This document shows positions 49,587 through 57,327 of a stretch of 64,000 bases of DNA, piece by piece. The translations under genes were made by a program, and so were the position numbers. Numbering within the stretch: position 1 is the stretch's first letter; every line of letters starts with the position of its first letter. A model generated the notes under the pieces. That model was not told the origin of the DNA. It saw nothing but the letters and a program-made list of their open reading frames with translations, and did not search any database. Where the stretch lies: positions 62,001 through 126,000 of the forward strand of contig NZ_QAAD01000006.1 in the NCBI RefSeq assembly GCF_003046625.1, in the 5' to 3' direction. This DNA comes from Mangrovibacterium marinum. GTDB taxonomy: Bacteria > Bacteroidota > Bacteroidia > Bacteroidales > Prolixibacteraceae.

Positions 49587-50438
49587 TTATTGCATCTTTT
49601 TAATGATCAGTTTTCCGAGTGCGTTGACCAGTGCTGTGATGACAAACAGCAGCAGCCCGATGGCGATTAGTGCGCTTAGCTTAAGCCCGTCGGCTTCGCC
49701 AAACTGGTTGGCGATGACACTGGCCATGGAGTTTCCGGTGCCGAAGAGGCTGTCGGGAACCTTGTTTGAGTTTCCAATGAGCATGGTCACCGCCATGGTT
49801 TCGCCCAATGCGCGGCCAAACGATAAAATGTAGCCGGCAATAATTCCCGAGTGTGCATTGGGGATGGTTACCGTTTGGATGACTTCCAGGCGGGTAGCTC
49901 CCAGCGAGTAGGCGGCTTCTTTCAGATCGTTGGGAACCATGCTAATAATTTCGTTGCTCAGCGATGTGGCGTAAGGAATAATCATGATGGCCAGAATGAC
50001 GCTGGCTGTGAATACGCCAAATCCCTGGCTGCCGATTCCCAGTTCGATCATCAGGGGGCGCAACACATAGAAGCCCCAAAGACCATAAACAATCGACGGA
50101 ATACCGGCTAACAGGTCAACCAGCGTGCTTAAGATGCGGGCAACGCGGGTTCCTTTAAAGTATTCGCCCAAAAACAGCGAGGTGGAGAAGGAGAGGGGTA
50201 GACTAATCAGCAGTGCCAGAATGGATGAAATCAGCGTTCCGGCGATGAAGGGCAGGGCACCGTAGTTTTCCTTCCCGGATGTGGGATCCCAGTTGTTGGA
50301 AAAGATAAACTGGAAGCCAAAGGTTTTGAATGCCGGAATTGAGCCCACTACCAGTGAGTAAACCATTCCTGCAGCCACTATAATGAGGATAAATGAGCCA
50401 AGGGATAAAACGAGTTTTGTTATTTTATCACTATTCAT
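49587..50438 (-). CDS. pstC: phosphate ABC transporter permease PstC
   Basis: A 283-residue inner-membrane permease pairing with PstA. Six helices are predicted, the first near 9-34 (VLSLGSFILIIVAAGMVYSLVVG). Landmarks are NNWDPTSGKENYGALPFIAGTL near 50, VDLLAGIPSIVYGLWGFYVLRP near 107, and the EAA loop NDLKEAAYSLGATRLEVIQTVTIP near 175. The ATG at 50438 is used; the longer form needs a TTG at 50459. It lies ~100 bases after pstS with a strong hairpin between, which probably keeps permease levels below those of the binding protein. Confidence 0.95.
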   Translation of the reverse strand: MNSDKITKLVLSLGSFILIIVAAGMVYSLVVGSIPAFKTFGFQFIFSNNWDPTSGKENYGALPFIAGTLISSILALLISLPLSFSTSLFLGEYFKGTRVARILSTLVDLLAGIPSIVYGLWGFYVLRPLMIELGIGSQGFGVFTASVILAIMIIPYATSLSNEIISMVPNDLKEAAYSLGATRLEVIQTVTIPNAHSGIIAGYILSFGRALGETMAVTMLIGNSNKVPDSLFGTGNSMASVIANQFGEADGLKLSALIAIGLLLFVITALVNALGKLIIKKMQ

Positions 50439-50476
50439 AAAGCGTGTATCAAATTTCAAATTGCATGTTCTGAGCA

Positions 50477-50508
50477 GAAAACCGGGAAGGGCTAACTTCC
50501 CGGTTTTC
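50477..50508 (-). terminator. hairpin between pstS and pstC
   Basis: Perfect 13-bp arms GAAAACCGGGAAG / CTTCCCGGTTTTC with a 6-base loop. It lies 34 bases after the pstS stop, with only four T on the minus strand. This is the place where pst operons commonly carry a processing or partial-termination element that raises PstS over the permease. Confidence 0.7.
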
Positions 50509-50541
50509 CTCCTTGCTCACTTCGTCCGAAAGAGCTTAATG

Positions 50542-51597
50542 TTATTGCAGCGCCTTGCCGTTGTAGGTTACGGTGCTCAAAATAGCTTTTGCTTTTTCGA
50601 CAGCAGCAGCTGGCAGCGGAGCATAGTGTACTTTGGGAGCTTCGCTCTGTGCTTTCTCGCTCACCATCCATTTCAGCAAGTCAACGGTTTGTTTAGCCTG
50701 CGCCTCGCTGCGGTTGTTGTAAGCCTGGTCTTTGTAGAAAATCAACCAGGTGAAACCGCTGATGGGGTAGGCTGCCGGATCGGCTGAGTTGGTCAACATG
50801 ATGCGTGTGTCGGCCGGAATTTCGCCTTGAGCAGCAGCACTGATGGTTTCGATGGTTGGCAGCACATAGTTGCCGGCAGCATTTTGCACTTCGGCCATAG
50901 CGATTTTCTGTGCAAAGGCAAATTCGGAACCGATGTAACCGATGGAGCCTTCGGTTTGGCTGATGGTTCCGGCAACTCCCGGGTTCCCTTTGGCACCCAT
51001 GCCTACCGGCCAGTTCAACGATTTGCCAACACCAATCTGGTTTGCCCATTTCTCGCTGATCTTGGTCATGAAGTCGGAGAAAATTTGGGTGGTTCCGCTA
51101 CCGTCCGAACGGTGAACAACGGTAATGTCCATATCGGGCAGATTGGCGCCTTCGTTATTGGCCTTAATGGCAGCGTCATTCCATTTGGTGATGTCGCCCA
51201 TGAATATTTTTTCCAGCAACTCGTTGGTTAATTTCAGCGACTCAACACCCGGGATGTTGTATGCAATAACAACAGCCCCGATACAAGTGGGGATGTGCAA
51301 AACTTCGCCCGGCATATCCTTCAGTTTGTCATCGCTCAGGTAACCATCGGTAGCACCGAAGTCAACAACCTGGTCGCTCAGCGAGCGGATACCACCGCCC
51401 GAACCAATGCCACCGTAAGTAACGGTTGATCCGTTTTCTTCACCATATTTTTTGAAAACCATGTTGTAGAAGGGCAGCGGGAAGGTTGCTCCGGCAGCTG
51501 TCAGGTCTACACTTTTGCTTTCAGTTGATTTCTTCGATGAGTTTGAACAACTACTCAAAAGAGCAACTGCTAAAACCAAGGTCAATAACTTTTTCAT
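50542..51597 (-). CDS. pstS: periplasmic phosphate-binding lipoprotein
   Basis: A 351-residue binding protein delivering phosphate to PstCA. The lipobox is ALLSSC at residues ~12-17. Phosphate-binding loops are TAAGATFPLPFYNMVF near 33, GGIGSGGGIRSL near 62 and DFGATDGYLSDD near 80. HRSDGSGTTQIFSDFM near 160 contains the RSDGSGT motif, and GAKGNPGVAGTI is near 200. The protein is thus complete. It lies 11 bases after the porin gene and before pstC. Confidence 0.95.
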   Translation of the reverse strand: MKKLLTLVLAVALLSSCSNSSKKSTESKSVDLTAAGATFPLPFYNMVFKKYGEENGSTVTYGGIGSGGGIRSLSDQVVDFGATDGYLSDDKLKDMPGEVLHIPTCIGAVVIAYNIPGVESLKLTNELLEKIFMGDITKWNDAAIKANNEGANLPDMDITVVHRSDGSGTTQIFSDFMTKISEKWANQIGVGKSLNWPVGMGAKGNPGVAGTISQTEGSIGYIGSEFAFAQKIAMAEVQNAAGNYVLPTIETISAAAQGEIPADTRIMLTNSADPAAYPISGFTWLIFYKDQAYNNRSEAQAKQTVDLLKWMVSEKAQSEAPKVHYAPLPAAAVEKAKAILSTVTYNGKALQ

Positions 51598-51608
51598 GTT
51601 TAATTTTA

Positions 51609-52568
51609 TTAGAATTTAATTTCGCAATTCACGAATAGAGTTGATGCGAATGGCTTACTGTCGTCGGCAGGTTTCCAGCCACTGAAGTTGGGAGCAATTT
51701 TAATTCCTTTTACAGGAGCGTACTCAAGACCTGCAATGTAGAGTTCGCCATTGTTCGACGATTTATAGTCGTTGTTTGACTTGTCGTAGCGAGCGAAAAG
51801 TTTTACTTTTTTCGATGCTTTGAAGGCAGCATAAGCTGAGTAACCATCCAGGTCTTGTCCGTCAACATAGCCATTGTTATACTGTTTGTTGTATTCGGCA
51901 CCGATGCTGAAATTGTCGGCTTTGTAACCGGCGAAGAAGGCCAGTGTTGATTGGGTTACATCTTTGCTGATGAAGTCGTAATAAGCACGGGCTGTTAATT
52001 TTTTGACCGGGTTGATTGTTGCTCCGAAACCCATGCGCATTGCACTGTCGGCTTGAAGTTTTTTGTAACCTTCGCCGTTTACCAGGATGATGTCGGCGCT
52101 GAAGGCGTCGCAGAATTTGTAAGCGGCACTTACTCCTAAATCGGCACTTGAGTTGTACCCGAATTTATCTTGAAACGACTTTTCGACGTAACGGTTACCC
52201 CAGGCTTTTTCTTGTGTTTTAAAGGCGGTGGTACCGATTAAACCGAAGTTTACCGTCAAGCCGTTGTTCTTGTAGGCAACGTAAGCGTTTTTCACGTAGG
52301 CGGTCATCTGTAATTTGCCAACACCTGGGTCACCGATGTCGAGGTTTGCTTTAGCCGAGAAGTTGGGGCTGAAGGCGTATTCGTATCCAAGATACAGGCG
52401 TGACAGCTCGAAAGCTGTTGCGGTTTCGCCGTCGGCGATTGTAGAATGAACGTTACTGAAAATGGTAACGAACGGTTTCCCACTCGGTTTAAACTCTTCG
52501 GGTGTCTGTGACATGCCAATTAAAGCTACGCCTAGCATAGCAAGTGTTAAGATTACTTTGCGGTTCAT
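51609..52568 (-). CDS. outer-membrane porin of the phosphate operon
   Basis: A 319-residue outer-membrane protein. The signal peptide covers ~1-20 (VILTLAMLGVALIGMSQ). Alternating beta strands with aromatic girdles run to a C-terminal phenylalanine (STLFVNCEIKF). Strands such as FELSRLYLGYEYAFSPNFSA and VKKLTARAYYDFISKDV and lysine-rich turns resemble phosphate-selective porins of the OprO/OprP superfamily. It is the first gene of the porin-pst-pho operon, 11 bases before pstS. A role in bringing phosphate across the outer membrane is therefore likely. The four 11-bp repeats upstream are probably its PhoB site. Confidence 0.82.
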   Translation of the reverse strand: MNRKVILTLAMLGVALIGMSQTPEEFKPSGKPFVTIFSNVHSTIADGETATAFELSRLYLGYEYAFSPNFSAKANLDIGDPGVGKLQMTAYVKNAYVAYKNNGLTVNFGLIGTTAFKTQEKAWGNRYVEKSFQDKFGYNSSADLGVSAAYKFCDAFSADIILVNGEGYKKLQADSAMRMGFGATINPVKKLTARAYYDFISKDVTQSTLAFFAGYKADNFSIGAEYNKQYNNGYVDGQDLDGYSAYAAFKASKKVKLFARYDKSNNDYKSSNNGELYIAGLEYAPVKGIKIAPNFSGWKPADDSKPFASTLFVNCEIKF

Positions 52569-52614
52569 ATATACTTAAGATTCGTAATTAAATTCCTTTG
52601 CCAGAATTCGAAAG

Positions 52615-52670
52615 CAAATCAAGATCTATTTAGTTACAGGTGGATTAATGAAAGATTACAAAACGATTAA
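52615..52670 (-). promoter_or_regulatory. candidate Pho box and -7 element of the porin-pst-pho operon
   Basis: Read on the minus strand, four contiguous 11-base units start TTAATC (52660-52670), GTAATC (52649-52659), TTAATC (52638-52648) and GTAACT (52627-52637). After 4 bases comes TTGATTTG (52615-52622), a 7/8 match to the -7 consensus. This is activator-overlapping geometry as in known Pho promoters. A further pair with the same period (GTAACA, GCAACA) lies at 52737-52758. Confidence 0.62.
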
Positions 52671-52758
52671 TTGTGTGAATAATGGACCATTTTGGCGTTT
52701 TTTTAGTCTGTCTACGTGCAGAAAAACAGGGGGTTGTAGGGTGTTGCAAAAATGTTAC

Positions 52759-53006
52759 AGCCGGTGGTTGTTGCCTGGTGTTTTTTTTGAATTGTGCTAA
52801 GCTGCGGGTAGTTCCGGTTTCCGGGCCTTTGCTGTTCAGCAATTGGCTGCCCATGTCATGAGCACGAAAAAGGCTTTCAATAATTGTTTGCCTATGCTGT
52901 GAGCAGACCGAAGAAAGGGGCAGTCTTTAGTCGGAGTGAATGGTGGCGCGGGGACGGATTGAAAACAAGAGGCTCATTCCTGGTTTTCCTTGTTGTCGAA
53001 TTTTTC
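52759..53006. other. gene-free stretch upstream of the pst operon
   Basis: I see no convincing gene, RNA or regulatory signal between the last 11-bp unit and the partial R2 repeat. Short ORFs here lack a family match and a plausible start. Confidence 0.5.
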
Positions 53007-53040
53007 TGTTGTCGTGGTTGTCTCAAGTTATCGGGTTGTT
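53007..53040 (+). repeat. dispersed intergenic repeat R2, partial copy 3
   Basis: TGTTGTCGTGGTTGTC, CAAGTT and CGGGTTGTT match the central part of R2 (28891-28925) with six substitutions. The rest of the element is absent. Confidence 0.55.
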
Positions 53041-53198
53041 ATTTAAAAAAGCGTTAACTAGTAAGAAGTCCTTTTGAACAATGCCAAAATGTTGGGAGGC
53101 GGTTGGCCTATTTTTATGAAGGCCGGAATCAAACGAAAAGCTTCCTGCAATCCCGGAGGGATGACATTTGGGTAGCTGAACGACGACAGGGGGAAATT

Positions 53199-53216
53199 CC
53201 GTCCCGTACGGGACGG
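53199..53216. repeat. perfect 18-bp palindrome in a gene-free region
   Basis: CCGTCCCGTACGGGACGG is a perfect self-complementary sequence. It sits in a stretch (about 53100-53240) with other motif-like runs such as CCCGGAGGGATGACAT, and looks like a degraded repetitive element rather than coding sequence. Both ORFs across it are low quality. Confidence 0.65.
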
Positions 53217-53462
53217 GAGAATCTTCTTATCATCTTTTATACGACCCAAGTTGAATGGCTAAAGCCAGTACTGAAAAATGAAAACCCGTCTGGTAGGACA
53301 AAAGATCCGAATTGCGCAAAAGTAGGAGTGAAAAACACCAAAGGTTGGGAAACGCTCACTAACAGGTTTGCTACAAAGTGAGTAGTGGCTCCTGATTCAA
53401 GCTCAATCGTAATTCAAGGCATCCCCGATGCGGTTGGAAACCACATCACCCAAAGTGACTCT

Positions 53463-53600
53463 CAAAAAAAACACTCATGATTCCGGGGAATCACCAACAG
53501 GGATGAAAGTTTCGGATTTTTCCGATGATGCTGTTGTCGTTGTTTTCAACAGTTGTCGGGTTGTCATCCCACATCTAATTAAAACCAGTTATTGACATTG
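53463..53600 (+). repeat. dispersed intergenic repeat R2, copy 2
   Basis: Collinear with 28823-28960: TCATGATTCCGGGGAATC, CACCAACAGGGATGAAAG, TGTTGTCGTTGTTTTC, CGGGTTGTC and CAGTTATTGACATTGC. The palindrome of copy 1 is changed by one base here (CCGGGG). Position is just before the metK terminator. Confidence 0.75.
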
Positions 53601-53630
53601 CGCCTTGGTGGGTTTGCGTGGTAGATTTTC

Positions 53631-53662
53631 AAAAAAAAGCCCGACCAAAATGGGTCGGGCTT
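53631..53662 (-). terminator. rho-independent terminator of metK
   Basis: On the minus strand AAGCCCGACC pairs with GGTCGGGCTT and ends in eight T, 25 bases after the metK stop. Confidence 0.9.
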
Positions 53663-53687
53663 GCTATGTTTGTTTATGGTAAGCGGA

Positions 53688-54941
53688 TTAAAGGCCGAAT
53701 ACTTTCTTGATTTCGATGACGTAGTCGAGTTTTTCCCAGGTGAACAACTCCACTTCTTTTTCAATTTTCCCCCAGTAAGGCGATTCGAAAACTTTGGTTA
53801 CCGTTTTGGGTGTACGTCCCATGTGCCCGTAGGCTGCTGTTTCGCGGTAGATGGGGTTCCGCAATTTCAGGCGTTCTTCAATGGCTGCCGGGCGCAGGTC
53901 GAACAGGTTTTCAACCTCGCGGGCAATAGCGCCGTCGTCCATTTTCACCTTTGCTGTTCCGTAGGTGTTCACATAAACGCCTACCGGTTTGGCAACGCCA
54001 ATGGCATAAGCCAGCTGCACCAGTACTTCGTCGGCAACGCCGGCAGCGACCAGGTTTTTGGCAATATGGCGCGATGCGTAAGCGGCCGAGCGGTCTACCT
54101 TCGAGGGGTCTTTACCCGAGAAGGCACCACCACCGTGAGCACCTTTACCACCATAAGTATCAACAATGATTTTACGACCGGTTAAGCCGGTGTCGCCGTG
54201 AGGTCCGCCAATAACGAATTTACCGGTTGGGTTCACGTGGTATTTAATAGCATCGCCAAACAAAGCCTGAACACGTTCGGGTAATTGGGCGATAACACGG
54301 GGCATCAGAATGTTGATGACATCTTCTTTAATTTTTGCCAGCATGGGCTCATCGTCGTCAAACTCGTCGTGCTGAGTTGAAACAACGATTGCTTCAACAC
54401 GCTTGGGAGTATTATCGTCGTTGTACTCGATGGTTACCTGCGACTTGGAGTCGGGACGAAGGTAAGTCATCTCTTTTTCTTCGCGGCGAATGACGGCCAG
54501 CTCTTTCAAAATGCGGTGCGACAATTCGAGCGGCAAGGGCATATAGTCTTCGGTGTCTTTGCAGGCATAGCCAAACATCATTCCCTGGTCGCCGGCACCT
54601 TGCTCCATTCTGTCTTCCCGGTCAACACCCCGGTTAATGTCGTCGCTCTGCTCGTGAATAGCAGTTAGTACGCCACACGAGTCCCCGTCGAAACGGTAAG
54701 CGGCCTTGGTGTAGCCGATTTGGTTAATCACTTTACGTGCAGTTTCCTGCACATCCACATAGGTTTTCGATTTTACTTCGCCGGCCAAAACAACCTGACC
54801 GGTTGTTACCAACGTTTCAATGGCTACTTTAGAGTTCGGGTCAAATGCCAGAAATTCATCCAGCAGGGCATCAGAAATTTGGTCGGAAACTTTGTCCGGG
54901 TGTCCTTCCGATACCGATTCGCTTGTAAATAGATAGCTCAT
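53688..54941 (-). CDS. metK: S-adenosylmethionine synthetase
   Basis: Makes S-adenosylmethionine from methionine and ATP. The 417-residue product starts [20 protein letters not shown] with the ATP-binding HPDK. It carries the signature [16 protein letters not shown] near 113, [41 protein letters not shown] cut at GGGAFSGKD near 265, and ends with a normal C-terminal domain. It is somewhat longer than the 384-residue E. coli enzyme, with extra loops in the middle. It is a single-gene transcript with its own promoter and terminator. A SAM-II-like element lies in its 5' leader, which would make the gene responsive to its own product. Confidence 0.97.
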   Translation of the reverse strand: MSYLFTSESVSEGHPDKVSDQISDALLDEFLAFDPNSKVAIETLVTTGQVVLAGEVKSKTYVDVQETARKVINQIGYTKAAYRFDGDSCGVLTAIHEQSDDINRGVDREDRMEQGAGDQGMMFGYACKDTEDYMPLPLELSHRILKELAVIRREEKEMTYLRPDSKSQVTIEYNDDNTPKRVEAIVVSTQHDEFDDDEPMLAKIKEDVINILMPRVIAQLPERVQALFGDAIKYHVNPTGKFVIGGPHGDTGLTGRKIIVDTYGGKGAHGGGAFSGKDPSKVDRSAAYASRHIAKNLVAAGVADEVLVQLAYAIGVAKPVGVYVNTYGTAKVKMDDGAIAREVENLFDLRPAAIEERLKLRNPIYRETAAYGHMGRTPKTVTKVFESPYWGKIEKEVELFTWEKLDYVIEIKKVFGL

Positions 54942-55051
54942 CTTGTTTAAATACGGTTAAAATCGGCCTGCTTTGTAAGCGGGTCAATGATTAAATGTTT
55001 AATTATTTGTTGTGGATGAGTGGATTGAAAGGAAAGCCAAAAGGTTAAAGC

Positions 55052-55104
55052 GATTGCTTTAGCATTTTTTTCTGTGGTTGCAATCAATCTCAAATTTGTC
55101 CACA
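55052..55104 (-). ncRNA. candidate SAM-II-type riboswitch upstream of metK
   Basis: On the minus strand the leader can form an H-type pseudoknot. P1 is TGTGG (55100-55104) with CCACA (55073-55077). P2 is GATTGC (55080-55085) with GCAATC (55052-55057). The A-rich joining loop ends in TGCTAAA (55058-55064), the most conserved SAM-II stretch, and TTGCAA stands before the P1 3' strand as in SAM-II. It lies at the very 5' end of the predicted transcript, 110 bases before the metK start. No terminator follows it, so control would be translational or by another route. Confidence 0.62.
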
Positions 55105-55114
55105 ATTACGGCTG

Positions 55115-55144
55115 CAAATGTAATACCTTTTTTTGATTTGCAAA
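55115..55144 (-). promoter_or_regulatory. promoter of metK
   Basis: On the minus strand TTTG (55141-55144) and TACATTTG (55115-55122) are separated by 18 bases, a good match to the Bacteroidota consensus. The start of transcription would be near 55108, directly before the pseudoknot. Confidence 0.7.
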
Positions 55145-55284
55145 ATTGCGGATGGATATGAATGTAAGTTTGTATTTGAGTGTAAGCTCGTTGGAAAACC
55201 ATTGCGACTGCCGGAGTGCGATGCCGTGGGTTTGCGCTTTCATCCTTTTTTTAACTAAAGCGGCAGGCAAACGTAAATATAGTC

Positions 55285-55686
55285 GTGAAGAGCAAATCGC
55301 TTCAAATATTGTATTGGCTGCCTCGTGTTGCAGGTATTGCTGCTATTTTGTTTGTCAGCTTATTTGCGCTGGATGCATTCGATCCGGCCCTAAGCCTGTG
55401 GCAGCAGTGGTTGGCCTTTATGGTGCATCTTACGCCCACTTATGTTTGGGTGGCTTTGTTGGTTTTAGCCTGGAAACGCGAATTGGTGGGAGGTGTTCTG
55501 TTTGTGGTTGTTGGTCTGGCTTTCAGTCCGGTCATCTTTCTGTATCAATATCAATTGAATCATTCGCTATGGATCAGTTTGCGATTCGTAGCAACACTCA
55601 GCTTGCCATTTGTGGTGGTGGGCGGCTTCTTCTTGTGGCATCATTTCAAAAAGAAGTTTAGCAAGAAAAAGTACCAAGCACAATAG
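55285..55686 (+). CDS. small four-helix membrane protein of unknown function
   Basis: A 133-residue inner-membrane protein with four hydrophobic segments near 12-30 (LPRVAGIAAILFVSLFAL), 42-60 (LAFMVHLTPTYVWVALLVL), 68-86 (LVGGVLFVVVGLAFSPVIF) and 100-118 (FVATLSLPFVVVGGFFLW), and a lysine-rich tail (HHFKKKFSKKKYQAQ). I do not recognise a named family, although similar hypothetical proteins are frequent in Bacteroidota. The start is GTG at 55285. The ORF in another frame starting at 55146 covers the same DNA and is rejected because its translation is cysteine-rich and shows no membrane pattern. Its stop codon lies inside repeat R1 copy C. Confidence 0.7.
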   Translation: MKSKSLQILYWLPRVAGIAAILFVSLFALDAFDPALSLWQQWLAFMVHLTPTYVWVALLVLAWKRELVGGVLFVVVGLAFSPVIFLYQYQLNHSLWISLRFVATLSLPFVVVGGFFLWHHFKKKFSKKKYQAQ

Positions 55687-55748
55687 ATCGTCAGATTTTC
55701 AGATTTCAGTCATTTGTAATGCCGCAATTTAGCGTGTTTGGCTAAATC
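55682..55748 (+). repeat. dispersed intergenic repeat R1, copy C
   Basis: Begins AATAGATCGTCAGATTTTCAG, then after a shortened middle ATTTGTAATGCC and TTTAGCGTG, as in copy A. It overlaps the stop codon of the membrane protein gene. The inner ~10 bases present in copies A and B are missing. Confidence 0.72.
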
Positions 55749-55800
55749 ACTCACAGATGTACAAAGCGTGAAAAAAAACAGGCCGTTGTAAAAACGATAC

Positions 55801-55835
55801 AAAAAAAATCCAACCGCAACAAGGTGGTTGGATTT
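55801..55835 (-). terminator. rho-independent terminator of the TPR gene
   Basis: On the minus strand AAATCCAACC pairs with GGTTGGATT and ends in a run of T, 26 bases after the TPR gene stop. Confidence 0.87.
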
Positions 55836-55861
55836 GTAACAGATGATATTCAGTGGCTGTT

Positions 55862-57028
55862 TTAGTCCAGCTTGACGTAGATCTCCTGGTCGTAATTATC
55901 CCAGTCGATGTCTTCCTTTTCAGTTGTTGGCCAGGTTTGGGTGAGGGTGTCTCCCTTTAACTCCATAATCATATTGACCTGTGAGCCAACGATCTCGGGC
56001 GAAACATGGTAGATGATTGTTTCTTGGTAGTGGTTTCCTTCAAATTCGTAGCTGCCGCAGGAGTAGTTGTCCAGCTCTTTGCCGTTGATCTCAAATTTTC
56101 CGGTTGCCGAGAAGTACTCATCCGACCAGATTTTTACCTGGCTTCCGGTAACGTTGCCCGGGATTTCAAATTCAACGTCACCAGCTGTTACCCGTTTTAT
56201 TTTAACCAGTAACCAGGCGCCTTTTAAGTCGGGGGTTGCCAGCTCAGCCGGTCCTTTTGCCCAATCGGCACGTTTTTGGGCTTTCATGGCTTTTTTATAG
56301 CTCCAGTTGTTATCCATCTGGTAGGCTTTCATGTAGCTGTGGTAGGCGTTGGCATACTGGTTTCTGTGCATGTAATAATCACCTTTCGAGTCGTACGGAT
56401 TCGGGTGATCGGGCACCAGCTCAATGTATTTGTCAAAAGCATCGCGGGCAGCATCGTAGTCATTCAGGCCCAGACAGGCATAGCCTTTCATGTTCCAGGC
56501 CGAGCCGGGTGTGTCCGTAAATGTCAGAATTTGATCACAAAGGCTGGCCGCTTCTTCGTATTTATCGTCCATCATGCAATGGATTAGTTTAAAATAGTAG
56601 GGGATTTTGGCCTTTGGAAAGCGGGCGATCAGTTGATCGGCAATGTCGTAAACGGGAGCTTCGGGGTTTTCCTGCATGCGCAATAAGGCATCTTTCAGGA
56701 GCTGCTCGCCCTCGGTAAGTTCAGCTTTCGAGTCGATGGCTTTCTTCAGGTATGTTGCAAATTCGTCGGGTTGGTTGGTATACTTGTAAATCATTGCTAA
56801 CTGGTAGTTTGGCATAAAAAAGTCGGGATCAGTTGCAATGGCTTTTTTCATTAGCTCGGTGGCCCGAGCAATGTCGGCATTGTCCAGGCTTGCGCTGGCT
56901 TGTTGCCACATTTCGAGTGCTTGGGGGCTCTTACCGCTCATCGGCATAGGCTGCAATTGAGCGAAACCCAGCAGGCAAAGACTTACAAAGGTGAGAAGAA
57001 TTGGTAAGGATTTGTAGTACTTTTTCAT
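55862..57028 (-). CDS. exported TPR-repeat protein
   Basis: A 388-residue exported protein. The signal peptide covers ~1-23 (LPILLTFVSLCLLGFAQ). About five to six tetratricopeptide repeats follow at ~30-265: examples are IARATELMKKAIATDPDFFMPNY, YEEAASLCDQILTFTDTPGSAWN and YDAARDAFDKYIELVPDHPNPYD. The last ~125 residues form a separate beta-rich domain (GAWLLVKIKRVTAGDVEFEIPG, YHVSPEIVGSQVNMIMELKGDT) of no name I know. TPR proteins of this type act as scaffolds. The C-terminal domain resembles lipocalin-like DUFs seen in Bacteroidota, which is only an impression. The ATG at 57028 is chosen to start at the signal peptide. The 299 bases upstream, to gldA, show nothing I recognise. Confidence 0.8.
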   Translation of the reverse strand: MKKYYKSLPILLTFVSLCLLGFAQLQPMPMSGKSPQALEMWQQASASLDNADIARATELMKKAIATDPDFFMPNYQLAMIYKYTNQPDEFATYLKKAIDSKAELTEGEQLLKDALLRMQENPEAPVYDIADQLIARFPKAKIPYYFKLIHCMMDDKYEEAASLCDQILTFTDTPGSAWNMKGYACLGLNDYDAARDAFDKYIELVPDHPNPYDSKGDYYMHRNQYANAYHSYMKAYQMDNNWSYKKAMKAQKRADWAKGPAELATPDLKGAWLLVKIKRVTAGDVEFEIPGNVTGSQVKIWSDEYFSATGKFEINGKELDNYSCGSYEFEGNHYQETIIYHVSPEIVGSQVNMIMELKGDTLTQTWPTTEKEDIDWDNYDQEIYVKLD

Positions 57029-57327
57029 TTTGATTTCGGGATTAGGTGGGTTTGTGTATCGGGTTATCAAAACAGAAGCAATCCCATTGAGCTACGGCTA
57101 CAAAACCTTCCGCAAAACAGAAGGAGTATCCGAAGCGGGGGTGCTGCAAAGCTGATCGATCTGGTTTTACGGTGGAAGATCGAGCTCGTCGAACTGTTTA
57201 TAAAGTATATGATTTTGCATATTTTGCTTGTGTCAGCTGATGTCGGTTGACACTCATGAAGTTTGTACGCAAATATGCAGGGCATGTTAGCCCTTTGTGG
57301 GAACGGCGCTTTTAGCCCTCGGTGGTG

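Noticed and set aside
52737-52758. A further 11-bp-spaced pair (GTAACA, GCAACA) as an additional Pho site
   Set aside because: Only two units and about 70 bases from the main cluster; it could be chance, so it is only mentioned, not called.
52645-52854. 69-codon minus ORF upstream of the porin gene
   Set aside because: It overlaps the 11-bp repeat cluster and the promoter and has no recognisable feature.
53103-53381. ORF of 92 codons in the repeat-rich gap, and a 63-codon ORF on the other strand
   Set aside because: Both cross the 18-bp palindrome and repeat-like runs; translations (SRTGRE / SRTGRN) are products of the palindrome.
55146-55661. ORF of 171 codons overlapping the small membrane protein
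   Set aside because: Its start lies inside the metK promoter region and its translation is cysteine/serine-rich with no pattern, while the overlapping frame encodes a clean four-helix protein.
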